DNA from: Viridibacillus arvi | GTDB lineage: Bacteria > Bacillota > Bacilli > Bacillales_A > Planococcaceae | Direction: 5' to 3' | Length of the DNA: 64,000 bases | NCBI RefSeq assembly: GCF_001274945.1 | Contig: NZ_LILB01000001.1 | Location: 62,001 to 126,000 of the forward strand | Part shown: piece by piece, positions 63,429 to 64,000 of the stretch | Layout of the letters: each line of letters starts with the position of its first letter | How positions within the stretch are numbered: position 1 is the first letter of the stretch | Made by a program: the position numbers and the translations under genes | The notes under the pieces: model-generated | Seen by the model: only the letters and a program-made list of their open reading frames with translations | Database searches by the model: none | What the model was told of the DNA's origin: nothing

Positions 63429-64000
63429 ATGCAATTTCAAACGACAAGATCATTTATTTTAGCATCTGCATCACCACGACGTAAGGAGCTTTTCGGCCGT
63501 TTAAATATACCATTCGAAATCGTAACTGCTGATGTAGAAGAAACGAGTGTACAAGCGTCAGAAGTATCACAATATGTTACTGAGGTTGCACTATTAAAAG
63601 CGCGCGCGGTGGCGAAAATATCACCAGGGCGAGTAGTCATTGGCGCAGATACAATCGTAGCAAAAGACAATCAATTACTACATAAACCTAAGAGTCATGA
63701 CGAAGCAATGGCACATCTTCGCACTCTTCGTAATACAGAACATGAAGTTTTAACTGCTGTAGGAATTATTGAAGAGGATGGGACAGAATCAACATTAGTT
63801 GAAAAAACGACAGTCATCTTTAAAAATGTTTCTGATGCATTATTAGAAGCATATGTCACAACTGGAGATCCTTTTGATAAAGCCGGTGGTTATGGTATAC
63901 AAACTGAAGGTGTCTTTTTGGTCGATCGTATTGAAGGGGATTATTTAAACGTAGTTGGATTACCGTTAGCATCGTTATGTGAGCATCTAATTTCTCGGAG
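63429..64000 (+). CDS. maf: Maf-like nucleotide pyrophosphatase (runs off the window)
   Basis: 190 codons are visible, nearly the full Maf length of about 190-200 aa, and the stop lies beyond base 64000. Motifs are ILASASPRRKELF (substrate-binding SxSPRR), VIGADTIVA with the catalytic Asp, HKPKSHDEA, GDPFDKAGGYGIQ and VVGLPLASL. Maf proteins remove mispaired or modified nucleoside triphosphates (dTTP/UTP pyrophosphatase) and link to cell division. GAGGAGTG precedes the ATG. In Bacilli maf is normally followed by radC-mreBCD. It is divergent from the NUDIX gene. Confidence 0.95.
   Translation, partial: MQFQTTRSFILASASPRRKELFGRLNIPFEIVTADVEETSVQASEVSQYVTEVALLKARAVAKISPGRVVIGADTIVAKDNQLLHKPKSHDEAMAHLRTLRNTEHEVLTAVGIIEEDGTESTLVEKTTVIFKNVSDALLEAYVTTGDPFDKAGGYGIQTEGVFLVDRIEGDYLNVVGLPLASLCEHLISR

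Noticed and set aside
1-64000. CRISPR array, tRNA, rRNA, intact prophage or intact insertion sequence
   Set aside because: No regularly spaced repeats, no cloverleaf or rRNA signature seen, and only a transposase fragment at 42253-42391.

Overview
The window is low-G+C Gram-positive DNA. Ribosome binding sites are strong (AAGGAG or GGAGG), TTG and GTG starts are common, intrinsic terminators are abundant, and the genes are typical of spore-forming Bacillales: maf, deoD, a pbuG-like purine permease, amtB, SelO, YxeA and COG4705 proteins, and ECF sigma/anti-sigma pairs. Together with several dispersed intergenic repeat families, this suggests a Bacillus- or Lysinibacillus-like member of Bacillaceae/Caryophanaceae. 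That placement is an inference; there is no rRNA or other phylogenetic marker here.

The centre of the window is an iron-acquisition block (about 7.1-24.8 kb). A Fur box precedes dhbA-dhbC-dhbE-dhbB-dhbF, an MbtH-like gene, a 14-TM-type MFS exporter and an Sfp-type phosphopantetheinyl transferase. The two DhbF adenylation domains read out as glycine and threonine codes, so the product should be bacillibactin or a very close trilactone. A second Fur box precedes a lipoprotein siderophore-binding protein, followed by a Btr/YbbB-like AraC activator whose C-terminal domain is visibly a paralogue of that binding protein. No permease, ATPase or trilactone esterase gene is in the window. The block looks richer in G+C than its flanks.

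Left of it (0-7 kb) are a TetR regulator, several small or decayed genes, a type-B carboxylesterase and a YxeA-like protein. From 24.8 to 30.5 kb lie a broken histidine kinase, a polysaccharide deacetylase, small membrane proteins, a duplicated Cys-rich protein that may be a spore-surface component, and gene relics. At 30.8-34.0 kb amtB, with GlnR/TnrA-type sites, is followed by a DUF294 nucleotidyltransferase and a DEDDh exonuclease instead of glnK. Then come deoD, an MFS transporter and a GntR regulator; a two-component system with a COG4705 membrane protein; a membrane-protein/XRE pair with a striking 19-bp inverted repeat around its promoter; an IS3 transposase relic; a frameshifted transglutaminase; two ECF sigma/anti-sigma operons; SelO; a second two-component system; an alpha/beta hydrolase; a Ca2+-type P-ATPase; and the purine permease.

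The right end (59-63.3 kb) holds the best candidate for a less-described system. An EVE/PUA-like-HNH nuclease converges on an operon of a NUDIX hydrolase and a 964-aa PLD-helicase-DUF3427 protein, and maf follows divergently at the edge. This looks like a small restriction or nucleic-acid-processing island in a housekeeping neighbourhood. No tRNA, rRNA, CRISPR array or intact insertion sequence was seen.
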